64,000 bases of DNA from contig NZ_FXWH01000001.1 in NCBI RefSeq assembly GCF_900177775.1, positions 496,001 through 560,000 of the forward strand. Direction: 5' to 3'. The notes beneath the pieces were generated by a model, which searched no databases, was not told the DNA's origin, and saw nothing but the letters and a program-made list of their open reading frames with translations. Positions 63,752-64,000 of the stretch are shown piece after piece. Every line of letters begins with the position of its first letter. The stretch's first letter is position 1. Position numbers and translations under genes: made by a program. The stretch is from Pseudidiomarina planktonica. Lineage in GTDB: Bacteria; Pseudomonadota; Gammaproteobacteria; Enterobacterales; Alteromonadaceae.

Positions 63752-64000
63752 TTATTCTGTGAGCGGATAAAAACGGGATACTTGTAACAAACGTGAACCT
63801 AAGGTTATATCACTGCGCTGTAATTCGTGATTATTGAGATATAAACGCACCCGTTTGTTCTCAAAATACAGCGCGCCAATACCACCCTGATTTAAAAAGG
63901 CCAGATTATTCGAAACGATAAAGCTGGAAATGTTCAGTTGTTGAATAGCAATACTGGGCAGCTCTTTAAGCTGGTCGTAGTCTGCATAAATAACATGGCA
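63752..64000 (-). CDS. YfiR/DUF4154-family protein, C-terminal part only
   Basis: The minus-strand frame is open from the window edge to the TAA at 63754-63752 and gives 82 residues with no start. It contains FIVSNNLAFLNQGGIGALYFENKR in two conserved blocks (a GGxIGxxxEN pattern) and ends ITLGSRLLQVSRFYPLTE. This matches the C-terminus of YfiR-like periplasmic proteins, which restrain the diguanylate cyclase YfiN in Pseudomonas. The start and possible cyclase partner lie outside the window. Confidence 0.75.
   Translation of the reverse strand, partial: CHVIYADYDQLKELPSIAIQQLNISSFIVSNNLAFLNQGGIGALYFENKRVRLYLNNHELQRSDITLGSRLLQVSRFYPLTE

Overview
This window looks like core chromosome of a marine gammaproteobacterium, most likely from the Idiomarinaceae or another Alteromonadales family. 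I base this on gene order and protein resemblance only: ftsZ-lpxC-dciA-M23 peptidase-secA-mutT, then yacG-zapD-coaE-pilDCBA, then nadC/ampDE/pdhR-aceEF-lpdA, and later rplU-rpmA-obgE. There are no rRNA, tRNA, CRISPR, phage or insertion sequence features that I can see. Coding density is high. Only one gap exceeds 300 bases, and it holds a riboswitch.

Layout. 1-6.8 kb: the end of the division/cell wall cluster (ftsZ, lpxC), the helicase loader dciA, an M23 peptidase, secA and a MutT-type Nudix gene. 6.9-12.9 kb (minus strand): the type IV pilus genes pilA, pilB, pilC and pilD run into coaE, zapD and yacG. Upstream of pilA lies a cyclic-di-GMP (GEMM-I) riboswitch. 13.2-23.1 kb: nadC and an aspartic protease (minus), ampD-ampE, then pdhR with two PdhR operators and the pyruvate dehydrogenase operon aceE-aceF-lpdA. 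23.3-35 kb: a small membrane protein, an M13 peptidase, a metal-efflux set (Cys/His-rich periplasmic protein, CusB-type adaptor, CusA-type pump) and a convergent second RND pump with its adaptor. 35-46 kb: LysR regulator, acnB, a DUF885 peptidase-like lipoprotein, gamma-glutamyltransferase, a DyP-type peroxidase, argR, mdh and a Kv-like channel. 46-55 kb: ispB, two tandem paralogous lipoproteins, rplU-rpmA-obgE, folA, a small secreted protein, then an S33 hydrolase with a NatAB-like ABC exporter. 55-64 kb: a FAD oxidoreductase, a GNAT enzyme, ahcY and adenosine kinase (S-adenosylhomocysteine recycling), an orphan CbiB-family protein, a DUF2726 protein, folE2, a free-standing Hpt protein facing arcA, and the C-terminal end of a YfiR-family protein.

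Themes. Pyruvate dehydrogenase, aconitase and malate dehydrogenase, together with ArcA and an Hpt protein, give a central-carbon/redox theme. The pilA riboswitch and the YfiR-like end fragment both point to cyclic-di-GMP control of surface behaviour. Several convergent gene pairs share hairpins that contain their own stop codons. Two of these are near-perfect palindromes in which both genes end in identical codons read from opposite strands. The most promising regulatory feature is the pilA leader, where the conserved core of the aptamer is exactly complementary (8 nt) to a segment close to the pilA ribosome binding site.
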